The notes: generated from the letters alone by a model not told the origin. A DNA stretch of 64,000 nucleotides from Daphnia pulex (GCF_021134715.1 NC_060018.1:11921501-11985500); one strand, 5' to 3'. Shown: positions 12,701 through 24,900, counted from the stretch's first letter. Numbers and translations: made by a program.

Positions 12701-14703
12701 CGCATAGCGCGTTTTTATGTTAAATTGTCAAGACCGGCTTTCGATCGGTGGAATTTATCAACGGTGGCCCCATATCTACAACTAAATTCTATTTGTGATC
12801 CCGTCCAATTATTCGGGAGCGGGTTGGCTCACCAAGTTGAACTTGATTGACTCATACTTGTCGGTCTCAATTTTTTTTCCTATTTTTGAAGGCCTTTTGA
12901 AATTCCTTCAGTTTAAATGGGGGCGTTTTCTTCGAATTCGTGCCCCCCCCCTCCTTCGTTTTAAACTCAATGTGATGGGCGTTCACCAGACTAGCAAGGG
13001 GAGTGGTAACCTTCCTGCGGAAGAACGACCTTCGCCTCGAACTTTATTGGGATGAGATTTTAATCTCGGCGCACGGGTATAGAATTGCCCCAGCACACTT
13101 CCGTGCTCTTCGGATCCCCTTAGATTCCAAACCGGATGATCATCTGATCAGGTCAAGAGAGCAATTTACGCTTTCGGCACGTTTACAAGAGGCTCTTAGA
13201 AATCCTTCTTGGGTGGTTTCAAAGGCAGATTTTACATCTGGCCGTCCGCTCAGTTTTCCCGACGACGGATTTGTCCAGGGCGTCGGATGCATCCTTTTTA
13301 AAGAAGGGAGGGGGGCAGTATGAAACGAATAAGGACTAGGAAACTAGCCGAGATTGCCCTAGCAACACCACTGACCTCCCGTCCCTGATAGAGCTAGCAA
13401 CGGAAATTCCGCTCCTTCTCTTCCCATCCAAGTAGGCTGATCTCCCCGTTGGGGGAGGGTCATCCATTGACAGGAACGAATCCATCTGTTTTATCGCTCG
13501 GTGGTTCTCCGGAGTTGTCTGGAAGAACGAACCTTTCCGAAGGAAATTATCGAGCTCATACTGGGAGCAATTCGATCGAATACGCACCCTGCATACCAGT
13601 CCGCTGAGGTCGCTTGGAGCAGTTGGTGTAAGCAACGGAACCACAACTCTCTGTTGTCTGGCGTCAAGGAGGTATTAGCTTTTCCTTGTTAATTTTCATT
13701 CCAGCAAGAGCTGCAGCACGGTGGGAAGGAACCCTCCGACAACTATTCGTATGAAAGAGTATTGACGCCTTTTTAGACGAAATGCCGATTTGGTGGCGCA
13801 TCCATGTTACACAGTCCAGCAGGGCTCCCACGAGCTCCAATTTTCAATCAGGCGTTGGTAACTGTCGACCATCAGGGGGTCTTATCTTATATCTTATTAT
13901 ATCTGATTATATCTTGCTTTAAAGACACAGTCAATGTCGAACGAATTTACCGACAATTTGTAAATTGTTCGAGCGAGCTTTAGCTCGCGATGAGCAATTT
14001 GGATTGTTGGGGGAATGGAGTGAAGACATTGACTGTCTTCTAACCACCCATCCCGCCCACTTCATTCCCGTTATCATTATATTATTTAACTTGAATTAGG
14101 TGCAGCATCTGATTATTGACGGCCCACTAATTCCTCTTTCCTTCTATCTTTTTGCTAGATACAACAATGATAGCCGCAGATCCAATTTCGACCGTGGCTC
14201 ACCCAATCCCGCCAATAAAGGCGATCAGAACAACAACAACAAATAGGCCATTTGAACCATGGATCACCTTACACATTTTCCGTTAAGCCAGATCCACAGT
14301 TTGTTTTTGCTTCCAATTCTGATGTGTCTAAGGGAAAGGTCCGCCCACCTGAGCGCCATCTCTCACCTATCCCCCGTTTTTGTTGTTCTTTTGTTTGCTG
14401 AGAAGCAGCTGAAATATAGAGGTCGCACACAGTCAATGTCTTCACTCCATTCCCCCAACAATCCAAATTGCTCATCGCGAGCTAAAGCTCGCTCGAACAA
14501 TTTACAAAATGTGCGCTACAAGGCTGAATAAGACATTCCTTTTCTTAATATTTTTCTCAATTTTTAGATTGTACATGGTGCGACAGATTATGATATTCAT
14601 TTTGTCAATGATTCTTATTTTTATTTTCCAGAAAATTTTCTTCTCCTTCTCTTTAATTTGTCCTCAGACCTTTTTTCTACTTACCGAGTTAGTTTCTCTA
14701 TAA
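9773..14703 (+). CDS. FAR-2: fatty acyl-CoA reductase with transposon in intron 7
   Basis: Eight exons: 9773-9985, 10055-10303, 10369-10517, 10616-10785, 10881-11013, 11081-11324, 11475-11728 and 14568-14703. All exon lengths equal those of FAR-1, giving 515 residues. TGATGFMG and [10 protein letters not shown] are intact, and the hydrophobic C-terminal tail ([12 protein letters not shown]...) lies in the last exon. That exon is 2.8 kb away because a DIRS-like element sits in intron 7, which is only about 75 bases in FAR-1 and FAR-3. The exon starts at a good acceptor (TTTTTAG) and stays open for 136 bases, so the gene may still work if the long intron is spliced. Exons 5-7 and introns 5-6 are almost identical to FAR-3, which suggests recent conversion. 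Confidence 0.88.
11765..11885 (+). repeat. Left inverted terminal repeat of the DIRS-like element
   Basis: 121 bases beginning ACATTGACTGTGTGCGACC and ending AGACACATCAG. Its reverse complement is found at 14319-14439, with no mismatch seen where I compared. The bases outside it (11744-11764) differ from the other end and are matched only in the internal complementary region. Confidence 0.9.
11916..14246 (+). CDS. DIRS gag-like protein, apparently spliced around the pol/ICR region
   Basis: The first segment (11916-12652) encodes a Ser/Asp-rich N-terminus followed by a mostly helical, basic Gag-like region ending [12 protein letters not shown] donor CG|GTATGT follows. A TTTTTGCTAG acceptor at 14158 joins in frame to 14159-14246 ([13 protein letters not shown]... 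ending in an Asn run), giving 274 residues. The Arg/Gly/Asn-rich style continues across the junction, which supports splicing. Without splicing the ORF runs to 12707 and gives 263 residues. The join skips the RT remnant, the recombinase remnant and the internal complementary region. Calling it Gag rests on position within the element, not on a recognised domain. Confidence 0.6.
12979..13323 (+). pseudogene. DIRS reverse-transcriptase remnant
   Basis: The stretch [20 protein letters not shown] followed by [10 protein letters not shown] matches the palm region of DIRS/gypsy-type RT, where the catalytic box is normally Y-x-DD. Here it reads YWDE, so the second catalytic Asp is lost. A stop codon sits just upstream in the same frame, and the reading continues only to 13323 without clear RNase H motifs. 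It is a non-functional fragment left by internal deletion. Confidence 0.6.
13501..13692 (+). pseudogene. DIRS tyrosine-recombinase N-terminal remnant
   Basis: A 63-residue reading includes [20 protein letters not shown] followed by [15 protein letters not shown], the pattern of the N-terminal SAM-like domain of DIRS recombinases (…T..Y…W..F..WC..R). No catalytic Arg-His-Arg-Tyr domain follows before the internal complementary region. Confidence 0.45.
13925..14036 (+). repeat. Internal complementary region (ICR) of the DIRS-like element
   Basis: Bases 13925-13958 are the reverse complement of the left extremity (11744-11777). Bases 13957-14036 are the reverse complement of the right extremity (about 14431-14508). 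The two halves abut at GACAATTTGTAAA, reproducing the circle junction expected in DIRS replication. Confidence 0.88.
14319..14439 (-). repeat. Right inverted terminal repeat of the DIRS-like element
   Basis: Reverse complement of 11765-11885. It is followed by about 70 further bases (to 14508) containing a small palindrome GCGAGCTAAAGCTCGC; these are present only at this end and in the ICR. Confidence 0.9.
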
Positions 14704-15720
14704 ATTTATTTCTATTAGAATTTCAATTTAATATCAATGAAATCCTCATACCTAATGTAATAATGTTTACCTCAGTTACATATTATAATGTATACGTATA
14801 TTAATAACACTTTTTGATAACACTAATATATCGCCGAAGTAGCTCAAAATAAAAGGAACAAAACAAAAGGATAAGTGGGCAATTAACCCATGACTCATCA
14901 GGAGTAGCTTTTTATTCACCGGTTACTAGAATACGTAGCGAGTCTTAGTAAGAGAGATGTCGAGTGTAAGGGTTACTTATTGCATTACACCTGCCAAACT
15001 TGACTCCGATCAATTTTATTTGCCCGTCATCGTTTTTCTTGAATGCTGGACCGATGCGTTTAGGGAGTGCCCTGCTGATATAGTGCTGTGCTAGTTTGAG
15101 ACATGTTTCTTTTTGTTCTTCAACAGGAAATTGCAAAGACATTTTTCTTGTGTGTAGTGAAATCGCATGGTGCAAGTTTTGTACAAAAACAAAAACTTAT
15201 AAAGAAAAACCAGTCTGATAAACCGGTTAGTGCGTGCGTGTCAGTTTAACGTTTTCGGTTCTCGACTGTTCATTTATACGAATATTCACGAAAACCTTGT
15301 CGACGAAACAAGCTAGTACGGTACGCCATAGCCGGCTACCGGCTTCAAGGACAAATAGGGGATGGTCTCTGGCTGATCTCTGGCAACATTGACTCAGCAT
15401 TGCTTGACGGCTTTCAATTCCATATTTGCGTCCAGTTGCCAACATCCTGAAGGAGTGAAAAGAGATACATAATAGAGCGCTCGAAGTATCTTACTTTACA
15501 AAACAGTTTTTTTTTTAGGAATTGGACGTATTGGTTTAAAATTAGCCTTTTAAGGCGTCACTCGTAACTTAAAGTAGCGCACCCTATACCGTCTCGCACA
15601 ATAACATATATTATTACAAAGTAATTTCAATTTCAGTCTGTATTTGATTATATAGTTGAGGATATAGTTTCTGAATCAGTTATTATAGACGTTCCGTCCT
15701 AAGCAGAGAAAAGTCTCAGC
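14704..15720. other. Spacer between FAR-2 and ABC-2
   Basis: Two minus-strand open stretches of 72 and 76 codons (15445-15227 and 15175-14945) are present. The first follows a plausible acceptor (CTCCTTCAG). I recognise neither product, and no consistent gene model joins them, so they are not called. Confidence 0.4.
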
Positions 15721-18700
15721 ATGGAAAACATTAACATGAAGGGAGTCATCGTAAAAAATGCGACTAAGACTTATGGCGCTGGAAAGAGCAAATGTGCGAT
15801 ACTAAGAGGACTTGACATGACCGTGAAAAAAGGAACCATGTAAGAAATTCATTGCTAATTATTTTATTTATTTTATTTATTATTTTTTTATTGTGGTAAG
15901 TGTTTGTTGCTTTAATTATTTTACGAGAAATCCGAATGAAACATTTTCCCTCTTAATTCAATTATGATTTATTTGCAATCTCATTGACTATAGATACGGT
16001 TTGCTCGGAGCCAGCGGTTGTGGTAAGACAACCCTGTTGAGTTGCCTCGTCGGGCGTCGTCGACTAAATAATGGAGACATTCTCGTCCTGGGACATGAGC
16101 CTGGATCACCGGAAAGCGGAATCCCCGGTCCAAGGGTCGGCTACATGCCGCAAGAACTGGCCTTGTTCGATTACTTGAGCATCAAAGAAACGCTCCAATA
16201 TTTCGGCCGCATCTACAATTTGAAAACGGATTTCGTCAATTCGCAATTAGAGTTTCTGTCAAAGTTGTTGGATCTTCCCCCGAGTCATCGTTACGTCGGG
16301 ACGCTGAGTGGTGGCCAACAAAGACGAGTCTCTTTTGCTGTCGCCCTTTTCCACGAACCGGAGCTGCTCATCTTGGACGAGCCAACGGTTGGCGTTGATC
16401 CTCTTCTTAGACAAAGGTTGTGTTTGGGTTAACAATTCCGCTTCACATTAATGACAGGTTTGTAAATTAATTTCTTATTGTAGCATCTGGAATCATCTTG
16501 TCCGTCAGAGTGTCGACCACGGTAGAACCGTCATAGTCACTACCCACTACATCGAAGAAGCTCGACAAGCCAACACGGTAATAGCTCCATACAAAAAAAC
16601 TTTTAAAAATCTATCCAACTGACGACGAAGCACTGAAGTGGAAAAGATTGGAATGGTCATTTTCTGTTTGAAATTATAGTGAATAAATAATTATACCGTT
16701 TTCCAGATTGGGTTGATGCGCTCGGGTCGGCTGCTCGCGGAAGACTCGCCGGAGAATCTGCAAAGGGATTACAACCAAACTTCGCTGGAGAATGTATTTT
16801 TGGAGCCCGTACGCGACAGATAGCTTAGAAGTACTTTTTTAAGCTTAGAAAAAACGCAAAATTTCGTTGTTTAGTAATGTTTTAGTAAGCTTAACTTTGC
16901 AACACACAGAACCATGAAATATATAAGCTAAACATAGCTGGTCCCGTGGTGAGCTAAGAATTGCTGTTTTTTTAAAGCTTGATTCAGCTTATTCTCATCT
17001 ATCCTAGAAAAAAAGGGGGAAAATAAATGGCGCGCGCGCGCTCACTTTTTCTAAGCTTAACTAAGCTAACTTTTATATTTCTAAGCTTTTTCGTAAATTC
17101 TGGGTCACCTATCCAATTGCTGATGTGATGAGGGGTTGCTGCGTTCCTTGTAGGTGGTCACCGTTGGTCCTGATGTGGCATTCTTTGATGCGCTTTATTT
17201 TTCAATAATGAATACTACCGAATTTACACCAGATATATTTTTCTCTTCTTTTTCTCTTTCCCTTAATCCTTGTAATGCATCGTAATCACTTATTAAAATT
17301 ACTTTTAAATTTTTTTTTAATTTAATATATTACTCGATGTATATTTAGCCTTTAGTTGATATGGCTTGCATGTGTTTATGAAAAATACTTGCAATATAGA
17401 AAAAAAGCGCAGGGTATATCCGAAAGAAATTAGACCATAAAATAGTCAATTTATCGGTAAAAATAATAATTTACATTATAAAATCTAGATCAAGAGAGCA
17501 GATTTTATATTTAGCCTATTGATTGCAGCATGCTGATTATTAATTAGGAGAAAAGTTAGCTGTTTTCAGCTTATATAATCATTACTTTTCTAATCATAGC
17601 ATAGAATAAGCTTACTTTAACATAACATTTATTCAGAATTATACAGTATAAAATCAATAAGAAAATGTTAGCTGTTTTCAGCTTATTTTTTCCCTAGAAG
17701 ATAAAACGAAAGCTTGCCCAAGCTTTTATTTTCATTACTTTTACTATTTCAAGTAACTTTAAGGTGAATCAAAACCAAGGAAGAAAAAGAAAAAGTAAAA
17801 TCAAGCTTACTAAAAAAAAGTATGAAGGCTGCTTGGAAAATATCAGTAATTTTCAGCTTAATAAAGCTTGGAAAAAAACATCATCGACGGAATAAAAAAA
17901 GATTAGCTACGTTAAGCAAAACAAACCTAACTCTTGGGCTACTATATGAAATATAAGCTAATGTAAGCTAACGTAAGCTTGGGAAACGGGGAAAAAAATA
18001 AAAAAGCACTTTTAAGCTATCTGTCGCGTACGCATGAAAAACGACGAAAATAAACTCACTTCGATTGTCACAAACGACACAAGTTGTAACCACGCTGACT
18101 ACCAAAATGAACAGACAAAACAGTCGCAGGGAGGCGTTGACAACAGGGTCTTTGAGGAAAGCGCACTGTCAAACGTAACTGAAACGGATATCGTCATCCA
18201 ACTCCAGAATCATAACAATTGCGACGTTATATCACCAACTGATTCTTTTGTGGTAACAAAATTACCATCCATTTATTCATTTTAAACTGTCTATAGTTTA
18301 TGTATAAATAATTTATTTTGACATTCTCCGCGTCTGCCGAGCAGAACATATCACAGTTCAATCCTGCCATCTGTGTCACGACTGATAAGTCTGACCGGTC
18401 GGGCGGAAGCGAAACGAGCAGCGCACTTCAATTTACTGGAAGTTCCAACAGTACGACTTCCGGTAAACGTCAAAATCGGCCCTTTCGGGTGTCCCTGCCG
18501 TCCCCGCATCGCCTCTTGGCGCTCGCTCGAAAGAATTACTTGCAGACTTTTCGTAACAATGGGTGAGCGTTTTTACACTTTTCATCAAATAATTAATTAC
18601 TTACGATTTGATTATTATTCCCTGCAATGAAGGATCGTCCTATTCATCTACTTGTTGCCCCCCTTCCTGTCAACTGTTTTTAATGCGACTCTCGGACATG

Positions 18701-20232
18701 ACCCGACTGGCCTCAAGTTGGCCATTGTCAACGACGAACTGGATCTGAGCCAAGGCCGAATCTGCACCAGCAACACAACGGATTGCACTTATGACATGCT
18801 CAGCTGTCGCTACCTTCGCTACATCAAGGATAACATCATTCAGGTTATTCTCATTTTCCCGTCTAGCTAGAGATAACGGATATGGTGAAACGATTTTTTT
18901 TCCTTTTATTGTGTAGGTCCCATACGACAATGTGTCAGAAGCTCTGGACGCTGGAAGGAATGGCCAAGTTTGGGGAGTGATCCATTTCGGACATAATTTT
19001 ACGGGGGAGTTTGAGATTCGACAGGATGCTGGAGATTCGGCAACGTTAGAAAACATTATCCGCAGTCGAATAAGCGTCAACATCGATTCGTCCAGTGCGA
19101 TAAAAAAATAGTTTTGACTTTTGAATTAATTAAGTTATTTCCAAAGATAACAAATTTTCTTGTTCAGATAAAATAATTCACTCGTCTATCGAAAAATGGA
19201 TTTTGGAGGGCTTTGAAGATTTTTACAAGGATTTTATGAGGTCTTGTGGACATGAGCCAGAAGCTGGTTTTATTCCACTTGAGGTAGGTCATTTTATTTT
19301 TTTAAATATCCGCAACATGCGATTTGGCTTACTCTTTGCCATTAACTGAATTAATGAAATTTCATAGTTTCTTCATCCCGTTTACGGCCAAAATGATACC
19401 CCGTTCACTGAATTCATGGCTCCCGGAATAATAATTTCGTAAGTTTTTATCAATGCAATTTTTTTTTTAAATGATCATTTGTGCAGCAACTTTATTAACA
19501 CAATTTGCGTTCTCCTTAAAGACTTGTGTACTTCATGGGAGTCTCATTAACATATGGCGTCTTCATTACTGAAAAGCAACAAGGTCTTCTTGACCGCAAC
19601 TTGGTGTCAGGTAAAAGCTCGAATTTGAACGGCCACAATTGCCGATTTTAATTCCGAATTTCATTTATTTCTTACAGGAGTGCAGATGACTGAAGTTCTG
19701 ATGAGTCATTTAGTCAATCAATTTACCGCAATGATTGGTCAAACTGCGCTAGTTTTCTTGGTTATGTTATTGATCTTTAGCATTCCTTGCCACGGGAGTT
19801 TGGTTCTAGCTGTATTCATTACTTTCCTTCAGAGTTTTGTTGGAATGAGCTTCGGTAACGAATTCATTTTTTCTCCATTGCCGTTTGATTATTATTTCAC
19901 TTAATAATCGGTTAATTTATTTAGGTTTGCTGATCGCCACTGTGTGTGATGATGAAATTGGCGCCCTTATACTTTCACAGGGAAGTTTTCTTCCATTGAC
20001 AGTAATCAGCGGGTTTGGTTGGCCGATCGAAGGAATGTCGTTTTACCTTCGCTATTTTGCATACTGCTCGCCGATGACGTATGCCATTAAATCTTTGAGG
20101 TGTGTTTTCACTCAAGGATGGGGTATTGAACAAACTGACGTCTATGCCGGAATTTTAATCAGCATCGCATGGATTATTTCTCTGCTGAGTTTATGCTTGA
20201 TTGTTTTACACGCGCGCAAAAATTCGAGTTAA
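15721..20232 (+). pseudogene. ABC-2: ABCH-like gene interrupted in exon 4 by a transposon
   Basis: Exons parallel to ABC-1: 15721-15839, 15994-16416, 16484-16577, 16707-16807 plus 18033-18252 (exon 4 split), 18345-18562, 18633-18843, 18917-19094, 19168-19283, 19368-19438, 19522-19610, 19678-19854, 19925-20232. Apart from exon 4 and exon 1, lengths equal those of ABC-1. The NBD has Walker A, signature and Walker B intact. In exon 4 the frame runs into the inserted element and stops at 16821-16823, so the message as read encodes about 250 residues, an NBD without membrane domain. The downstream exons are still open and well conserved, so the break is probably recent. I found no in-frame splice that removes the insert. 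The donor after exon 4 is GTAACA at 18253. Confidence 0.85.
16808..18032. mobile_element. Non-autonomous DNA transposon with 34-bp TIRs
   Basis: About 1225 bases inside ABC-2 exon 4. The ends are inverted repeats of about 34 bases starting CGTACGCGACAGATAGCTTA, with two mismatches. The paralogue ABC-4 lacks the insert. No ORF of useful length is present. Both flanks of the interior are crowded with AAGCTT, TAAGCT and AGCTTA words, while the middle (about 17110-17560) has few. Such subterminal repeats are usual for transposase binding. No clear target duplication is visible; relative to the paralogue about four bases (TTTG) are missing at the site. The family is not recognised. Confidence 0.8.
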
Positions 20233-21945
20233 AAGTGAATTCAATCCGGAAGAGATTTTTTTTTTTTTTTTAAATTTGGTTGATATCTGGGTCCTCTTAT
20301 ATAAGCTTTACTTATCCTCCGGGTATACTTCCCTTCTGCTTTAAAAATTTCATATAAAAATTGTAATGATTTTCTAGAGCGCGAAATTTTCAAATTTGGG
20401 CGAATTGGGTACGGGCTTATGGCAATAATGATATGACGTGTTATTCAATAAAAGTGTTTCCATTGCGCGGGTATATCGGAGCGCGTTATCTTTTTAGTTG
20501 CAGTAGCCTACTACAAATTTGTATGTTTGTTTTTTTTACGTAATAAACTTTTAAAGGCCATGACTATTGACTAGACGAATAAGCTAAATAGGGCATAAAA
20601 AGGCTCTCCTCCGCAAAGCTGTCTTGATGCTTATATAAACACAGTGTTATACTGTGCTTATATAACAATGTTACCGGATGTTACTCTGCTTATATAACAA
20701 GCCAAACATATGGGAATGCAACCTTGATCGAAACTATGGGAATACCCATGATTGATCACCAAAGTAGAAATCAAGTTTGATGGAAAAAAAAAGAATGTGA
20801 AAGGCGTTTGGTGGGATGGATGGGGGGGGGGGGTTAATGGGTATACGAGAATGTGTTGAGCATTTGCTTGGATTGTTGGCCATGTGCTTCACCTTCAGCT
20901 TGACTTTGGAAATAACAAAGAAACAGTTTTATGCGCTTCCCAAACGTGATGTTTTGAATAACCATCTAAAAAGCGGGACTGGGCGTTTTTACATTAAATA
21001 GTAAATAGCATAGTTACTAAGGAATCTGCTGATATGGACGAAGGTTGAATTAGAGAAACAAATCTGATTTGTTTTCCCTCAAAATTGACAGGGAAACGAC
21101 AAAGTCAACAAAATAATGATATTTTTATTTTTCCAAATAAGCAGTGATGCGTCACTTTTCCGGTTCGCTCGTCGTCTTCACTTTATATGGATAGGGTATG
21201 TCTAATTTATTTTTTGTTTAAGTATTGAGTTTGGATGTATACCTACCTAAAGCTTATAGCTTCCACACTAGTATAGACCTAGTGTATAACATTGTGGGGA
21301 AAAAATAGAAAATAACAAAAACTGCACTTGAAAAATTAAAGCTGTCGAAGTAAAACGTCTCGTCATTTGTAAAAATTACGAATCAGCTATATAAATGCAA
21401 CAAAATGTTTGTTTCGTGTTTTGTGTTTGGAAAAAAAAAAAAAAACCTGTTTGAATTTTTCTGATTGACACCGTTAAAAAAGCCCGAAAAAAGCTAGAGG
21501 GCTAGAGACGGCTGGAGATCTCTGATGTGCGGTTGGAGGTTGACCGAAGTTACTTTCAAGGACCAAATGTTGGGTTGTTTGGCGGGTCTCGACTCGGATC
21601 TCGACTCTCGAGTAAGCTTCAGTAGTCCATCGCCATTCAGTACATTCACTGTCCATTTTAAAAACTGTTGTCTGAACCGCGTTGTCTGATACATATCTAT
21701 TGAAAAGAAAACAGGGGATAGACTAAGACAATTAATACAGTTTCACAAGAGTTAAATCATTCAGCCCTATTTGAAGAAGAACTGCTGTATTTAATTTAGT
21801 ACACACTCACTTGTTTAATCTCCCTGTATATAACACAGCTACCGCTTTAGTTTCACATTACCTGAAGCTCTTGCTATATTTATTCTTTCAGCTGAAACAG
21901 CCAAAGAATATCTTATCTTTCGAAGAATCTAGAATTTGTTTGGTG
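20233..21945. other. Spacer between ABC-2 and ABC-3
   Basis: No gene seen. It contains a poly-G run near 20822-20833, an A run near 21430-21445 and a repeated TATAAGC-like stretch near 20630-20700. A TTTCAG acceptor at about 21888-21893 just before the ABC-3 start suggests an untranslated first exon for ABC-3 in this spacer. Confidence 0.4.
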
Positions 21946-24900
21946 ATGGCGGCAAATGTCGAATTCGTTTCATCGCATCAGCTCAGAAATAATGAAACGA
22001 CCTGCAAAACAAGCGATTGCGGCCAAGGTATTCTAATCCGCAATGCAACTAAAATCTATGGCGTTGGAAAGAAGCGCTGTACCGTGCTTAACGGAATAGA
22101 CATGAGCGTCAAGAAAGGAACTATGTAAGAAAAAAATTTTAATACCTAATTACAATTCTCAAATAAATCAGTTATAATTTGTGCTGTTTTTCTCTTCAAT
22201 TAACAAATAATCTTAAAATAATCTCTTTGAAAGATACGGTTTACTTGGAGCTAGTGGCTGTGGTAAGACGACCCTGTTGAGTTGCCTCATCGGACGTCGC
22301 CGACTGGATAGCGGAGACATTCTCGTCCTAGGACATACGCCTGGATCACCGGAAAGCGGAATACCCGGTCCAAGGGTCGGCTACATGCCGCAAGAACTGG
22401 CCTTGTTCGATTACTTCAGCATCAAAGAAACGCTCCACTATTTCGGCCGCATCTACAATTTGAAAACGGATTTCGTCGACTCGCAATTGGAGTTTCTGTT
22501 GAAATTGTTGGATCTCCCCCCGAGTCATCGTTACGTCGGGACGTTGAGTGGTGGCCAGCAAAGACGCGTCTCCTTTGCTGTCGCCCTTTTCCACGAACCG
22601 GAGCTGCTCATCTTGGACGAGCCAACGGTTGGCGTTGATCCTCTACTCCGGCACAGGTAACTGTTTGAATTTTCCCGCTTTAAAAAAGTGACAAGTTAGT
22701 AAATTATTTTCTTATCTCAGCATCTGGAATCATCTTGTCCGCCAGAGTGTCGACCATGGAAGAACAGTGATAGTCACCACTCACTACATCGAAGAAGCTC
22801 GACTAGCCGACACGGTAAAATTTGATCGAATTCATTTTTCATCTATGGTGTAATAATTCTCGTTTCGTAATTATTGATCCGATTTTCCAGATTGGGTTGA
22901 TGCGATCCGGTCGCTTGCTGGCTGAAGACTCTCCGGATAATCTTTTACGGGAGTACAACCTGTCATCATTGGAGGATGTTTTCTTGAAACTTTGTATGGC
23001 AGACTTTGGTAACGAAGAGAAAATTAATACCGGAGCTCAGTCATTATGCCAGCTATCAGGAGGCATCGATAACGTGGCCTTCCATGCTAGTAAAAGTGAA
23101 CTGGACATATCTGGAACGGGTCATTTGCAACAGATGGAACTAAATCTTCAACACAGTAAAACTAAAACCCCGATTGCTTTCACGAATAAAAAAAGTGGTT
23201 TCATCAATTCCAACAGCGAAGCACGCAAACGACCAAAGCTAATCTGCAGCAAGTCCGTCCTACCATCGTCTAATCGACTGAATGCACTTATTCAAAAGAA
23301 TTTCTTACAAATGTTTCGAAATATCGGGTAAAATGCAAATAATGCCTTTCTCTCTATGTATTATATGGATATTTACGATTTGCCTTATATCTTGTTTTTG
23401 CTTATCGCGTGTTGGCTAATAGCAATTTTTTATTCATTTTTTTCCGTTATAGAATGTTGTTTTTTATCTTCCTCATCCCAGCTATTCAAGTAATCCTCTC
23501 GTGTCTGTCATTGGGGGGAGATCCATCTTATCTCAAATTGGCCATCGTTAACGACGAGCTGGATCCGAGTCAGGATCGTATCTGCAACTACACGACGACC
23601 TGCACTTATTCCATGTTCAGTTGTCGCTATCTTCGGTTTATAGACAACACGACGGTCATCCAGGTTGAATTATTTCCACTTTAAACACTATAATAAGAAA
23701 ACTACGGATGAAAGAATTAACTTAATGAATTTCCTTTGATTTGCAGGTGCCATTTCAAAGTGTATCGGAAGCTCTGGACGCGGTGAAAAGAGGGAAAGTG
23801 TGGGGCGTGGTCCACTTCCCTCAGAATTTCACGGACGAGTTGGTGGTCCGACGGGCGGATGGAAAATTTGCGGACAAGGAAACGATCCTCGCCAGTCGCA
23901 TTGCCATTACTCTCGATTCTTCCAGTGGGTTTATGATTATCTATTGTTATTTTAAATTCATTTGACATTGGATTTGTTTGATTCACGACAGGCCAGCAGA
24001 TTTCACTGAGTCTGAAACAGAGTCTGATTGAGGCGTTTGAAGACTTCAGCAAAAACATTTTGGCGGCGTGTTCTTACGAACCAACAGCCCTGGGAATTCC
24101 CGTCACGGTATTAATCAACCCTGAATCAAATTAATGTTATTCCATCACTTTAATATCTGCTCAATTTTACATCTAGTTTTTAGATCCGATTTTTGGTGAA
24201 AACGAGCCGTCTTTCGTGGAGTTTATTACGCCCGGAATCATCCTGACGTAAGTTTTAATCCAAATTCCAGCAACGCTTTTCGTAATATTTCACTGTTTGT
24301 TTCTTGTATACGTGTTCTTTGCTATAGGACTATTTATTTGATTGCCGTCGCCCTTACCACTGCTGTTTTTCTCAGCGAGAGAAAGTCGGGACTCTTTGAT
24401 CGCAGCATAGTTGCCGGTACGTATTCCTAGTTAATATAGGTTCAAAATTTTCCATACTATAAGAACTTTCGTTTCCTTTCCTAATTTTTGCACAGGTGTC
24501 CAGATGTCTGAATTTATGATTGCTCACGTTGTCAACCAACTTATTGTGCTGATCGGTCAGACGATTTTCGTCTACATATTTGCGCTCCTCGTCTTCAAGA
24601 TTTCCTTCCACGGCAGTTTAGCCCTGGCCGTCCTCATCACTCTCCTTCAAGGACTCTGTGGCATGTCCTTGGGTAATTAGCCAATTGCTATTTATTAAAT
24701 AATCTGCTAAAATCATTTGGGATATTTGATTTCGCAGGTTTGATGATTACATCTCTCTGTGACGAGTTGACTAGCGCCATCCAACTGTCTCTTGGTAGCA
24801 TTTATGTCAACCTCTTTGTAAGCGGAGTCCTGTGGCCCACAGAGGGGATGCCAGTCTACCTGCGCTACTTCTGTTTCCTGATGCCGCAAACGTACGCCAT

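Larger units (their letters stand above)
11744..14508 (+). mobile_element. DIRS-like tyrosine-recombinase retrotransposon, internally deleted
   Basis: The element has outer inverted repeats of 121 bases plus an internal region complementary to both extreme ends joined head to tail, the hallmark of DIRS elements, which replicate through a circle and integrate by tyrosine recombinase. It carries a long gag-like ORF, a short reverse-transcriptase remnant and a recombinase N-terminal remnant. At about 2.77 kb it is much shorter than the usual 5-6 kb, so most of the RT/RNase H and recombinase regions are gone. No target-site duplication is visible, as expected. Comparison with FAR-3 intron 7 places the insertion between the GGTACATAC donor side and an AATGTGCGCT word. 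It has the same orientation as FAR-2. Confidence 0.88.

Noticed and set aside
14945..15445. Two minus-strand ORFs between FAR-2 and ABC-2
   Set aside because: I could not join them into a gene model nor recognise a family.
20822..20833. Poly-G run as possible telomere or G-quadruplex signal
   Set aside because: A single homopolymer without repeats.
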